The notes under the pieces are model-generated. The model made no database searches. It saw nothing but the letters and a program-made list of their open reading frames with translations, and was not told where the DNA came from. From contig NZ_QQWI01000006.1 in NCBI RefSeq assembly GCF_004125825.1, positions 124,001 through 188,000 of the forward strand: a stretch of DNA of 64,000 nt, written 5' to 3'. The stretch's first letter is position 1; every line of letters begins with the position of its first letter. Positions 32,503-40,601 of this stretch are shown in pieces. The translations under genes were made by a program, and so were the position numbers. The stretch is from Fusibacter sp. A1 (GTDB taxonomy: Bacteria; Bacillota; Clostridia; Peptostreptococcales; Acidaminobacteraceae).

Positions 32503-33411
32503 TTAATACCCCCAACCTAAGAAAATGACTAAGATGCCTTGTAGTAATGCCATCCCAAGAGGAACTCTGAAGAAGAAGAGTACCGCCTGGTCGATTTTGA
32601 ATCTCGGCATTACTTGCGATACGATATTAGTAAAGGTGTAAAGAAGCGCATATTTGATCAGGTAGATCACAAGCGTCTCACCGCCACCAAAGAACATGTT
32701 GAGTATCAAAGACACTTCGATGAAGGTCATCAGTTCGTGCAGGATGAACATCATGCCAAGTTGTTTTCCACCGTACTCGACCATGGGTCCCGAAGCGATT
32801 TCTGCGGGAGCGATGAAGGAGTCGAAGGGCTTTTTACCGAGCATTCCAAAGAGTGCCACAACCGCAACGATACCGCCAAGTGGAAGCTTAATGAAGTTCC
32901 ATCCGAACACTCCAGAGCCCTGCTGTAAAAGTGCAAGGTCCGCGACAGAACCGGACTTGTTGATAAAGATCAGTGTGAAGACCACCACCATCAGCGGAAT
33001 ATCATAGGCAAGCATGTTGGTAAGCGCTCTGGATACACCGATGCTGGCCCAAGGGTTACCGGAACCCGCGGCGCTCATCGCCATACCAAGCATACCTACT
33101 GCAAGGACATAGGAGATGACAAATACGTTGTCTAGCCCAGGAAATGCTTGAAATCCTGCGACAGGAATAAAGATTACCGTCGCCGCGATTCCGCCAAGGG
33201 CCATAATCGCACCAAAATCGTAAACCCATCCGTGGGTGATCGATGATTTTGAAAGCGCTTTGAAGATGTCGATAAACTGCTGATAAAACTTAGGACCTCT
33301 TCTTTTTTGAATTCTTGCCGTTATTTTTCTATTGATTCCTGTAAGCGTAGTCTGAAAAACAAATGCTCCGATCAGAACTAAGAATCCGTATATAAAATTC
33401 ATAAGTGTCAT
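32503..33411 (-). CDS. nuoH: NuoH-like membrane subunit
   Basis: A 302-residue protein with about eight membrane helices. NuoH signatures include GINRKITARIQKRRGP near the N terminus and AEIASGPMVEYGGKQLGMMF. It forms the quinone-site-equivalent joint between Fe-S and pump arms. I start at the ATG at 33411, whose ATGA overlaps the stop of the antiporter-like gene; the frame is open 15 codons further up but within it. Confidence 0.92.
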   Translation of the reverse strand: MTLMNFIYGFLVLIGAFVFQTTLTGINRKITARIQKRRGPKFYQQFIDIFKALSKSSITHGWVYDFGAIMALGGIAATVIFIPVAGFQAFPGLDNVFVISYVLAVGMLGMAMSAAGSGNPWASIGVSRALTNMLAYDIPLMVVVFTLIFINKSGSVADLALLQQGSGVFGWNFIKLPLGGIVAVVALFGMLGKKPFDSFIAPAEIASGPMVEYGGKQLGMMFILHELMTFIEVSLILNMFFGGGETLVIYLIKYALLYTFTNIVSQVMPRFKIDQAVLFFFRVPLGMALLQGILVIFLGWGY

Positions 33412-35225
33412 AATGAACCTCCAACCATTGCAAGTATCGCAATCACCACAAGCCACATCACCCCGCGGGTCGGTGATTGACTAAAGAAGAAACTTTCAGT
33501 CCATTCACCAAGTTCTTTGAGCTTTGTGGATGCTCTTGTGAACCAAGGCAGTACAGACGGCCATTTCGCGTAAAGTCTTTCAAAAGGCGCATAGAAGTTG
33601 CTGCTGTAGTGAAGAAGTTCCGGTGTGTAGATGAACTCTGCCGAAGTATAGGTGTCCATAAGGCCGACCCGTCTGCTCTTAGGTAGTACAAGAAAGAGGA
33701 TCAGCATGAGAACAAAACCGTAACCGAAGACGACAAACACCTCGAACATGTTCACTGAACCGTTTGCTGTCATGGTCTTAAATCCGTCTGTCATGATCGG
33801 AGTAAGCCCGATAGAAGTCTGGATCTTAGCGATTGTGGTAAGTACCATATTAGGGAACACACCTAAACCAAGTGACATCAAAGTCAGGATGACCATTGAT
33901 ATAAGCATCAATGGATTCGCTTCCTTAAGTTCTTCATGTCTTGGCGACAACTGGCCCAAGAAGACGGCACTTAGCGGCCTGAACACATACAGATACGATC
34001 CGATCGAACCGAATGCAGAAGCCATCGCAAGGAAGATGAATCCTTTATCGGATAAGCCTTGGAAGATCATCCATTTTGAAACGAAACCACCCATCGGTGG
34101 GATTCCGGCCATCGAAATGATAGCGATCAGATAAACGATGTAGGTGACAGGCATCCTGTGGATCATGCCGCCAAGCTCTGTCATTTTTGTCGTGCCGGTA
34201 CGCTTGGCAACAACAGCGATAGCCAAGAATGCGGCAGCCGATGCGACAGCATGGTTGAGTAGGTGCATCAATCCACCTGCAAAAGCCATCTGGTCCATCA
34301 TCAGAATACCGATAAGGATATATCCGCCATTTGCAACAGAAGAATAAGCCAAAAGTTTTTTAGCATCATCCTGCTGGATCGCCCTCAAGGTTCCTACAAC
34401 GATACTCACAGCTCCAAGCGCCATCAGTATGTAGACAGGAAGAGGTTTGTTCAGAACAAAAATCCAGTTTGAAAAAATAGAATTCATAGGTATATAAGCC
34501 GCTGCTAAAAACACCAGATAAGCGCCAAGCTTTACAAGACCACCCGAAAGCACCGGTGAAAAAGTATGTGGTGCGCTACCATGGGCAAGAGGCAACCAGA
34601 TATGAAACGGGAATATCCCGATCTTAGTAAGTCCACCGATAACGAAGGTGAAGAATACTACACCCGCCACTAAAGGATCACTCGCAAGCAATCCGAATGC
34701 CGCTGCGATATCGAAGGTTCCTGTTGTCTGACCTGCAAGAATGACAGCAAACAGTGTCGCCATCGATCCGATGGAGCTGACTACAAAGTAGATCCATGCG
34801 GCTCTTCTCGACTTGCCCTGAAGTACGATAAAGGTCGAAGACCAGACCGCTGTTTCAAAACATACGAACAAGGTAATCAGGTCCTGAGCGAAGAACAGCC
34901 CGATCGTACCAGCGAATGAAAGTACGTAGAAGGCGTTATAGGCCGACGGGTAAAGCATCTGATCCATCCAGTCGGGGTTGAAGAAGGCCGATGTGAAATA
35001 GACCGTACCGAGGACCATCGCGAAATACCAGCCGATCGTCGTCATTTTAAAATTCAAATATCCGAATGTTTCGATGGTGCCTGTGCTATCTTTGAGCAAG
35101 TAAAGACCGACTAAGGCCCCAAGACTTGCAAGAATTGTAAAGAACGCTCCTGCAGTCGGCCACTTCTTAGTCAACAGGTAACTAATAAGCGCGCTTGCAA
35201 CCAGTAATGCGATAACTGTAATCAC
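33408..35225 (-). CDS. Second Mrp/NuoL-M-like antiporter subunit
   Basis: A 605-residue polytopic protein with about 16 helices. The proton_antipo core is present: CFETAVWSS (key Glu), GGLTKIGIFPFHIWLPLAHG and AIQQDDAKKLLAYSSV. It corresponds to the extra MrpD-like H' subunit of archaeal Mbx clusters. The start is GTG at 35225 inside the stop of the preceding gene (GTGA). It should carry protons or Na+ through the membrane arm. Confidence 0.9.
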   Translation of the reverse strand: MITVIALLVASALISYLLTKKWPTAGAFFTILASLGALVGLYLLKDSTGTIETFGYLNFKMTTIGWYFAMVLGTVYFTSAFFNPDWMDQMLYPSAYNAFYVLSFAGTIGLFFAQDLITLFVCFETAVWSSTFIVLQGKSRRAAWIYFVVSSIGSMATLFAVILAGQTTGTFDIAAAFGLLASDPLVAGVVFFTFVIGGLTKIGIFPFHIWLPLAHGSAPHTFSPVLSGGLVKLGAYLVFLAAAYIPMNSIFSNWIFVLNKPLPVYILMALGAVSIVVGTLRAIQQDDAKKLLAYSSVANGGYILIGILMMDQMAFAGGLMHLLNHAVASAAAFLAIAVVAKRTGTTKMTELGGMIHRMPVTYIVYLIAIISMAGIPPMGGFVSKWMIFQGLSDKGFIFLAMASAFGSIGSYLYVFRPLSAVFLGQLSPRHEELKEANPLMLISMVILTLMSLGLGVFPNMVLTTIAKIQTSIGLTPIMTDGFKTMTANGSVNMFEVFVVFGYGFVLMLILFLVLPKSRRVGLMDTYTSAEFIYTPELLHYSSNFYAPFERLYAKWPSVLPWFTRASTKLKELGEWTESFFFSQSPTRGVMWLVVIAILAMVGGSL

Positions 35226-36649
35226 TTAGCCCCTCCTTCACCGATAAGAATGCTTTGAGAGCTGCCTACAGCAAGTACGGCATCTTCTACATAATCGTTC
35301 ACAACAACCGGAGTCAACCCAATCACAAACAGCGTGAGTGCGACCAGTACTATTGCGATAACTTCGTTTACACTAAACATGCTGGACTTTTCGATTGCAA
35401 TGCCATCTTTGGCAAGCTGTCCTTCTTTTGCCGGAGACCAGAGCAGTAGCAACCATCTCATGAAGTAGGCTACTTCGACGACAGCGATAGTTACGATGAT
35501 GATAGGAAGTCCTATCCAACCCACCGTGAATGCGCCGACAACCGTGTTGACTTTTGCAAAGAAGCCGAAGAACAAAGGCATCCCCATCATCGAAAGTGTT
35601 GCGATACTGAAGATCATGCCAAGCAGCTTATGGTGATAGAAGACACCTTTGAGCTGGTCGCCGTCATCCGTCTGATAGGATTCGCTCAGCTTACCGGCAA
35701 TCCAGAACAGAATCGACTTGGCAAGCGCGTGGTTGATGATCAGTAGGATCGCAGGGAATGTAAGGTTGAACATGAACAGTAGTACCACAAGTCCAGACTG
35801 CGCGATGCTCGAAAACGCCAGCATTTTTCTTAAGTTCACTTGTTTGTACGCGGCAAGTTCACCAAGAATCAGCGTTGCGATTGCAATTGTCATCAAGAGA
35901 TAACCCGTGGCATCGTTAAGAACGATGACTTCCTGAGTCAGTCTACCGAATACGAATGCGAAGGTAGGTGCCAGTACCGATGCGAAAAGAGCACCTGTAA
36001 ACGCGTTGGCATTCCCGTAGATTCCTTTAGCCCAACTGCCCACAGGCATCAGCTTCAGCTCGACGCTAAGTCCGACAAGCAGAAGCAGCATCGCGATATA
36101 GACCTTTCCGTCAGATACACTTGCGAGCAGTTTGAACATGGCCTCGATCTGAAGTGATCCTGTAAGCCCATATACCATGACTGTCCCCATGAGGAAGAAC
36201 ACGCTTCCGACGCTTGCAATCACGATATAGTGAATCGTATCCACCAATTTGTTATTGAGTCTTGATAGGATAAACGCCGCTATCGAAACGACTTCGATCA
36301 TGACAAACAAATTGAAGAGGTCATTTGTAAGCAGCATGCCGTTGATGCCTGCAAGGAGGATCATCACGACTGTCGCATCATTTTTAATTTTGTCCTTTGC
36401 GATAAAGGTAGTGAACAGGAGTATTCCCTGAACCACGATAAGCGCCATGAACGAATAGCTGTCAAGTCTTAGGCTTATTCCAAAAGGTGGCTTGAATCCA
36501 CCGATGACATGTATGCCGAAATCGCTAGTCAGCGTGACAACCAAGTTAAAGGCAAGTGTCAGCCATAAGAGCGGAAGTGCCTGTTTTTTCATCACAACCG
36601 TTAAGAAGGCGATGAGAAGCGGTACTGCGATTATTAGTATTGGTGACAT
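35222..36649 (-). CDS. mrpD: MrpD/NuoN-like antiporter subunit
   Basis: A 475-residue polytopic protein, about 14 helices. Core features include FVMIEVVSIAAF (key Glu), VELKLMPVGSWAKGIYGNA (key Lys) and NLRKMLAFSSIAQSG, then INHALAKSILFW. It matches Mrp subunit D. Its ATG overlaps the mrpC stop (TAATG). Confidence 0.9.
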   Translation of the reverse strand: MSPILIIAVPLLIAFLTVVMKKQALPLLWLTLAFNLVVTLTSDFGIHVIGGFKPPFGISLRLDSYSFMALIVVQGILLFTTFIAKDKIKNDATVVMILLAGINGMLLTNDLFNLFVMIEVVSIAAFILSRLNNKLVDTIHYIVIASVGSVFFLMGTVMVYGLTGSLQIEAMFKLLASVSDGKVYIAMLLLLVGLSVELKLMPVGSWAKGIYGNANAFTGALFASVLAPTFAFVFGRLTQEVIVLNDATGYLLMTIAIATLILGELAAYKQVNLRKMLAFSSIAQSGLVVLLFMFNLTFPAILLIINHALAKSILFWIAGKLSESYQTDDGDQLKGVFYHHKLLGMIFSIATLSMMGMPLFFGFFAKVNTVVGAFTVGWIGLPIIIVTIAVVEVAYFMRWLLLLWSPAKEGQLAKDGIAIEKSSMFSVNEVIAIVLVALTLFVIGLTPVVVNDYVEDAVLAVGSSQSILIGEGGAK

Positions 36650-36987
36650 TATTCTTCACCCCCGATTTCACTTAAGTCATAGGTGCCGTACTGCATATGC
36701 ATTCTTCTTGCAAATGCGAGTCCTAAGGCGGTTACCCCGAATCCGATGACAATGGCGGTTAGAACCATAGCCTGCGGGAGGGGGTCCACAAATTTACTTG
36801 CAACCGATGCAGCTTCACCGGTATAGATAGGCGCGACACCACCCTCTACATAGCCGATGCTGATAATCCAGATATTCGCTCCAAGCTCCAAGATGTTGAG
36901 AGCGATCAGCATTCTGATCACATGCTTGGTCGACACCAGACCGTAAAGTCCAATAGCGACAAGTATAAGTCCAACGATCTGCATCAT
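36649..36987 (-). CDS. mrpC: MrpC/NuoK-like subunit
   Basis: A 112-residue protein with three helices. The conserved acidic position is in ALNILELGANIW. It is homologous to NuoK and Mrp subunit C. Overlaps both neighbours by 1-4 bases. Confidence 0.92.
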   Translation of the reverse strand: MMQIVGLILVAIGLYGLVSTKHVIRMLIALNILELGANIWIISIGYVEGGVAPIYTGEAASVASKFVDPLPQAMVLTAIVIGFGVTALGLAFARRMHMQYGTYDLSEIGGEE

Positions 36988-37721
36988 GAGACCACCTCCA
37001 TCTTCGAAGAATCGATTAGCACACCGGATACTTCAGAACCTACTTTTATACCAATGATAGAATACACAAACGGAATCACACCGGCACTGAAAAGCTCGCC
37101 TATGACTCCAGTATCCATAAAGTTTTGTAAAAAGCTTCCCATCAGCACAAGTCCTGTAAGACCCACAAGCACATAAGCGATACCTGCTGTTGATTCAGCT
37201 GCCTTGAGTGATTTGACCGGTGTAAGCTGTTCTCCGGTTCCAAGCCAGTACAGCAAACTTGCCGCGGCGATCATGCTACCACCCGGGAATCCGCCACCAG
37301 GTGTGAGATGTCCATGTGTGAAGATATAAACGCCTGTCACCATGACGATCGGTGTGATAAACTTCGCACCCGCCCTAAGGATAAAGCCGCGTTCCAAAGC
37401 TACGGACTCGCCAGATTTCAGAAGCATTCCAACGCCCAGTGCCGAAATGAATAAAACCGTCACTTCGCCAAGCGTGTCAAAAGACCTGTAATCCACAACA
37501 ATCGCTGTAGCGATGTTTGCAGAACCGTTTTCAAGATTCATGCTCTCATTGAACACGACAGTATCCGTTCCACCTTGTACATTCTTATGTATGAAGCTGT
37601 TGCTCACTCTAGCAGGATCGATGCCTGCCGGCGGATTGAACACGTCAAACGCGCTGCCTGCAAGGGTGATCAGATAAAATGCAAATACGATAAGGAGTAA
37701 TGCACTAACGATCTTTTTCAT
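36984..37721 (-). CDS. mrpB: MrpB-domain protein with N-terminal MbhE-like part
   Basis: A 245-residue membrane protein. The C-terminal half is MnhB/MrpB: GAKFITPIVMVTGVYIF then THGHLTPGGGFPGGSM. The N-terminal 100 residues resemble the MbhE segment with FDVFNPPAGIDP and VVDYRSFDTLGEV. So two archaeal subunits (E and F type) appear fused. Start at 37721 with GGGGG upstream, overlapping the DUF4040 gene. Fusion reading is by eye. Confidence 0.82.
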   Translation of the reverse strand: MKKIVSALLLIVFAFYLITLAGSAFDVFNPPAGIDPARVSNSFIHKNVQGGTDTVVFNESMNLENGSANIATAIVVDYRSFDTLGEVTVLFISALGVGMLLKSGESVALERGFILRAGAKFITPIVMVTGVYIFTHGHLTPGGGFPGGSMIAAASLLYWLGTGEQLTPVKSLKAAESTAGIAYVLVGLTGLVLMGSFLQNFMDTGVIGELFSAGVIPFVYSIIGIKVGSEVSGVLIDSSKMEVVS

Positions 37722-37971
37722 GCTTCGTTTCCCCCTTAAAAGTCTGTTTGATAGCGATGATGAATACAAAGGTCACAAGACCCGAACCGATGACCGCTTC
37801 TGTGATAGCGACATCAGGTGAAGCCATCAGCGCAAAGGCTATAACTGCCAGCATACTGACCAGTGAAAGTCTGATGACCGCTGTGAGCAGCTTATCGCTG
37901 GTCACACAGGTAATCGCTCCTCCGATAAGGCCGATGCCAACGATCCACTCTAAAATTGTATAGGTATCCAC
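37705..37971 (-). CDS. DUF4040/MbhD-like subunit (MrpA C-terminal part)
   Basis: An 88-residue three-helix protein: SLVSMLAVIAFALMASPDVAITEAVIGSGL is the DUF4040 motif found near the C terminus of MrpA and in MbhD. Here it stands alone, as in archaeal complexes. GTG start at 37971. Confidence 0.82.
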   Translation of the reverse strand: MDTYTILEWIVGIGLIGGAITCVTSDKLLTAVIRLSLVSMLAVIAFALMASPDVAITEAVIGSGLVTFVFIIAIKQTFKGETKHEKDR

Positions 37972-38300
37972 TATGCCTCTACCTCCCCGTATATGCTGTC
38001 TACAACAGAAGTATCCGTTCCTTCGATCGGCTTGACGCCTGACTTATAGGCGTTTCTGATCAGTGTAGAACTGCCGATAGGATTCGTTACCGCGATAAAC
38101 ACTAGAATAAGTAAAAGTCTCGCCCACCACTCGGGATGTATAAGCAACATACCAAACGCCGTTGACAAGGTTCCAAGGGTAGTCGCTTTTGTACCTGCTT
38201 GAGCTCGGTTGAAGATATCCGGCATCCTATAAAGACCAAGCCCACCCACACCGTAGAACAAACCGCCTATGACTACAAAAATCCAACCTACTACCGTCAT
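37971..38300 (-). CDS. mrpG: MrpG/MnhG subunit
   Basis: A 109-residue membrane protein with three helices. Typical MnhG features: GGLGLYRMPDIFNRAQAGTK (first 50 residues) and a short C-terminal tail. Overlaps mrpF by four bases (ATGA). Confidence 0.92.
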   Translation of the reverse strand: MTVVGWIFVVIGGLFYGVGGLGLYRMPDIFNRAQAGTKATTLGTLSTAFGMLLIHPEWWARLLLILVFIAVTNPIGSSTLIRNAYKSGVKPIEGTDTSVVDSIYGEVEA

Positions 38301-38548
38301 TTTGCACCTCCCGCATATTTTGAGAGCACAATCGTTTCTAAAAATGCAAGTACACCAAAGATCAGAGCGATGTCAAGGTACATGCTTTGACCAAGTTCAT
38401 GGGCAAGCAGTATCAGCGCACCGATCAACATGATGTTGATTGTGTCAAGGCTCAGTATCCTATCAAACACGCTAGGTCCTACAAGCATGCGGTAAACGCT
38501 GCTTATCAGACCGATAATCAGTAATCCCCAAAACAGTAAAGGCATCAT
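38297..38548 (-). CDS. mrpF: MrpF/MnhF subunit
   Basis: An 83-residue, three-helix protein with RMLVGPSVFDRILSLDTINIM, the MnhF hallmark. Overlaps mrpE and mrpG by four bases each. Confidence 0.92.
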   Translation of the reverse strand: MMPLLFWGLLIIGLISSVYRMLVGPSVFDRILSLDTINIMLIGALILLAHELGQSMYLDIALIFGVLAFLETIVLSKYAGGAK

Positions 38549-39036
38549 TTGAACACCCTCCTTAGCACATTTTGCATGCTGTCGCTGATACTGGATACAT
38601 CCACCTGTCCATCCCTCGATTTCACATCGATCCAGTGGACATACAAATAGTCCTCATCGGCATCTAGCGTGATCGTACCTGGCGTCAGCGTAATGCTGTT
38701 GGCAAGTGTAAGGTTTGCAAAATCGCCCTTTAGCGTCGTTGGAACCTTTACAAATCCAGGATTGATAGGAAGCTTGGGACTTAGCACACGTAGAAGGACG
38801 TCGATGTTCGCTTTGATCAGTTCCAATAAGAAGAGTGGAACATACATCACAATAAACAAAACAAATCCCATGATCCACTTAAAGCTGAAATCAAAGGAAG
38901 ACGTTTTCCCGTAAAGCAAAGAAATAACCGCCGAAACAACCGCTCCTAGTAAAACCTCTTGATACGAAAAACCTGCTAAAAGTACCCATACCACAAAACA
39001 AATAATAAATAGTCCAATACTTTTCTTAGTTAACAC
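38545..39036 (-). CDS. mrpE: MrpE/MnhE subunit
   Basis: A 163-residue protein. Two N-terminal helices precede the soluble part TLANSITLTPGTITLDADED and VHWIDVKSRD, typical of MnhE. It begins with GTG at 39036, overlapping the arsR-like stop by seven bases, with GAGG upstream. First structural gene of the complex. Confidence 0.9.
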   Translation of the reverse strand: MLTKKSIGLFIICFVVWVLLAGFSYQEVLLGAVVSAVISLLYGKTSSFDFSFKWIMGFVLFIVMYVPLFLLELIKANIDVLLRVLSPKLPINPGFVKVPTTLKGDFANLTLANSITLTPGTITLDADEDYLYVHWIDVKSRDGQVDVSSISDSMQNVLRRVFK

Positions 39037-39353
39037 ATGGGTTCCTCACTTTCTTTAAGATTAAACACATCTTGTAAATAATGCTTCAGTAGTTCATAAA
39101 TGCTTTCGTCAACAATATGATAGACAACTTCAACTCCGTGCCTTTCCCCTTCAATAACGCCCTGAGACTTCAGTTTTGCCATATGCTGCGAAATCGTCGA
39201 TTGTGGTAGATTGAGTTCCTTTTGAAGAGCGCTAACATTACACTCCTCAGATCTCATAAGACAACTTATGATGCAAAGCCGTGCTGGGTGTGCGATTGCT
39301 TTTAACACATCCGCCTTATGTGTCAAAAGTTTACGCTTTTCATCTGCTATCAT
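39030..39353 (-). CDS. ArsR/SmtB-family regulator heading the complex operon
   Basis: A 107-residue winged-helix regulator. The ArsR core reads AIAHPARLCIISCL, LNLPQSTISQHMAKLKSQG and GVEVVYHIV. The cysteines are at positions 27, 31, 38 and 107; the metal-box cysteine of ELCVCDL proteins is kept once (EEC). Such proteins respond to metals or to redox and sulfur species. Its place as first gene of the operon suggests autoregulation of the complex. In Pyrococcus the SurR regulator of Mbx/Mbh is also ArsR-like with redox-active cysteines; orthology is not claimed. Confidence 0.88.
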   Translation of the reverse strand: MIADEKRKLLTHKADVLKAIAHPARLCIISCLMRSEECNVSALQKELNLPQSTISQHMAKLKSQGVIEGERHGVEVVYHIVDESIYELLKHYLQDVFNLKESEEPMC

Positions 39354-39396
39354 CCATTCACCTCCCTCTTTCTTTCATACCACCGCTTAATTACAA

Positions 39397-39414
39397 TATT
39401 CAGAATATTGAATA
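39397..39414 (-). promoter_or_regulatory. Palindrome upstream of the arsR-mrp operon
   Basis: TATTCA-GAATAT-TGAATA, an 18-base perfect-arm inverted repeat 44 bases before the arsR-like ATG. ArsR-family operators are commonly six-base arms split by a short spacer, so this is a likely autoregulatory site. The exact promoter hexamers are unclear in the A/T-rich sequence around it. Confidence 0.5.
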
Positions 39415-39510
39415 ATACAATGATAACATATTTATTTAGACAACTAAATGTTTGTTGGCTAAATAAATCGATGACTTTTATTCTCGTTTGTGAATGTGTA
39501 TCAGTTAGTT

Positions 39511-39643
39511 TTAAGAGGTTCGTGGAATGTGGAATGCGGAATGCGGAAACCCTTGCGCTGAAGGCGCGTGGGCAAATCTTTTTTTCAGAAGCTACGCTTC
39601 TAGAAATTCCACATTCTACTATCCACATTCCACAAACCTCTAA
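39511..39643. repeat. MITE-like inverted-repeat element
   Basis: About 133 bases with terminal inverted repeats close to TTAAGAGGTTyGTGGAATGTGGA at both ends. The left part iterates a GGAATGYGGAATGCGGAA-like unit. Two more hairpins lie inside: GCGC-TGAAG-GCGC, and AGAAGC-TAC-GCTTCT. No reading frame of note and no transposase. It fills most of the 39354-39722 gap. It looks like a structured intergenic repeat that may recur elsewhere in the genome; copy number cannot be told from one window. Confidence 0.7.
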
Positions 39644-39654
39644 ATCTCTAAAAA

Positions 39655-39698
39655 AAACAAAAAATAAAAAACGCCACAGAAAAACTCTCCTGTAACGT
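39655..39698 (-). terminator. Terminator of the exporter/corA unit
   Basis: On the minus strand ACGTTACAG pairs with CTGTGGCGT (two G-T pairs) and is followed by a long T-rich tail. Lies just after the EamA-type gene stop. Confidence 0.75.
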
Positions 39699-39722
39699 CC
39701 TCATAACTCTCAACACCAGCAC

Positions 39723-40601
39723 CTAAACCACTTTTTTTCCATACATTTTCAAATTCGTAATCAACATCGTCCCCGCCAAGATGACGGCTCCTCCGATGAA
39801 TATCCTTGCGCTCAACACTTCACCAAGTAGAAGTACGCCCCACAAGACGCCGAAAATCGGCATCAGGTAGGTGACTGTGAGTGTTTTTGTGGGTCCGACG
39901 CTTGCAATCAGGGAGTAGTAGATCAGATAGGCAAGAGCGCTGCATAGGACTGCGAATGTGACAAGCAAGGTCAGCTCATACGCTCCGAACGCCTGTCGTA
40001 CGGGAAACCAGCCCACAAGGCTTAAAAGAGCAATGCCTGCGAACAGCTGGCTGCCGCATGCGATATCCTTTGCCGGGATATGGCTGGCTTTCATTTTTAC
40101 ATACACACCAGACGCACCATAGCAGACGGTCGCACCAATGCATGCGAGTATTGCCAAGATCGCCTTGTCGTCTGCGATTTCCATGCTTGAAAACGAAATG
40201 ATGATCACACCGGTCAGTCCAAGTAGAAGTCCTATGCCTTTTCTTACTGTCAGCTTCTCAAGGGCGAACACCGCTGCGAAGATAGCACCGAACATGGGTG
40301 CCATGGCATTGAGTATCACAGAAAGACTCGCCGGTATATAAAGTGCTGCGAAGGCGTAAAAGAAAAATGGAAAGGACGAATTCATGATCCCTATGATCAC
40401 TAACTGCTTCCAGTCTCTCTTCCAGTTTAGCTTGTAGCCTGACAACGTATACATGAGAAGTAGAAACACACCAGCGATCGTCAGCCTCATGCTCGCTGTC
40501 CATATGGGCCCGAAAATCGGTGATAGGACCCTCATGAAGATAAAGGACCCTCCCCAGATAGCAGCAAGGGATATCAGCTGTATGAGTTGTTTTCCTGTCA
40601 T
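39723..40601 (-). CDS. EamA-family drug/metabolite exporter
   Basis: A 292-residue, ten-helix DMT transporter with two EamA repeats; the motif LAAIWGGSFIFMR opens the first, and the second half begins near GVIIISFSSM. I start at 40601, where ATG overlaps the corA stop (TGATG); the longer frame is inside corA. Substrate unknown. Confidence 0.85.
   Translation of the reverse strand: MTGKQLIQLISLAAIWGGSFIFMRVLSPIFGPIWTASMRLTIAGVFLLLMYTLSGYKLNWKRDWKQLVIIGIMNSSFPFFFYAFAALYIPASLSVILNAMAPMFGAIFAAVFALEKLTVRKGIGLLLGLTGVIIISFSSMEIADDKAILAILACIGATVCYGASGVYVKMKASHIPAKDIACGSQLFAGIALLSLVGWFPVRQAFGAYELTLLVTFAVLCSALAYLIYYSLIASVGPTKTLTVTYLMPIFGVLWGVLLLGEVLSARIFIGGAVILAGTMLITNLKMYGKKVV

Noticed and set aside
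36649..39036. A simple Mrp Na+/H+ antiporter
   Set aside because: No MrpA is present and the genes run without a gap into NuoH, B, C and D homologues, so the set is a redox complex.
39511..39643. A CRISPR array
   Set aside because: Repeats are inverted and immediately iterated, with no unique spacers of even length.
39318..39695. Small frames over the inverted-repeat element
   Set aside because: They lie in repeat sequence, have no ribosome site and mirror the repeat; not genes.
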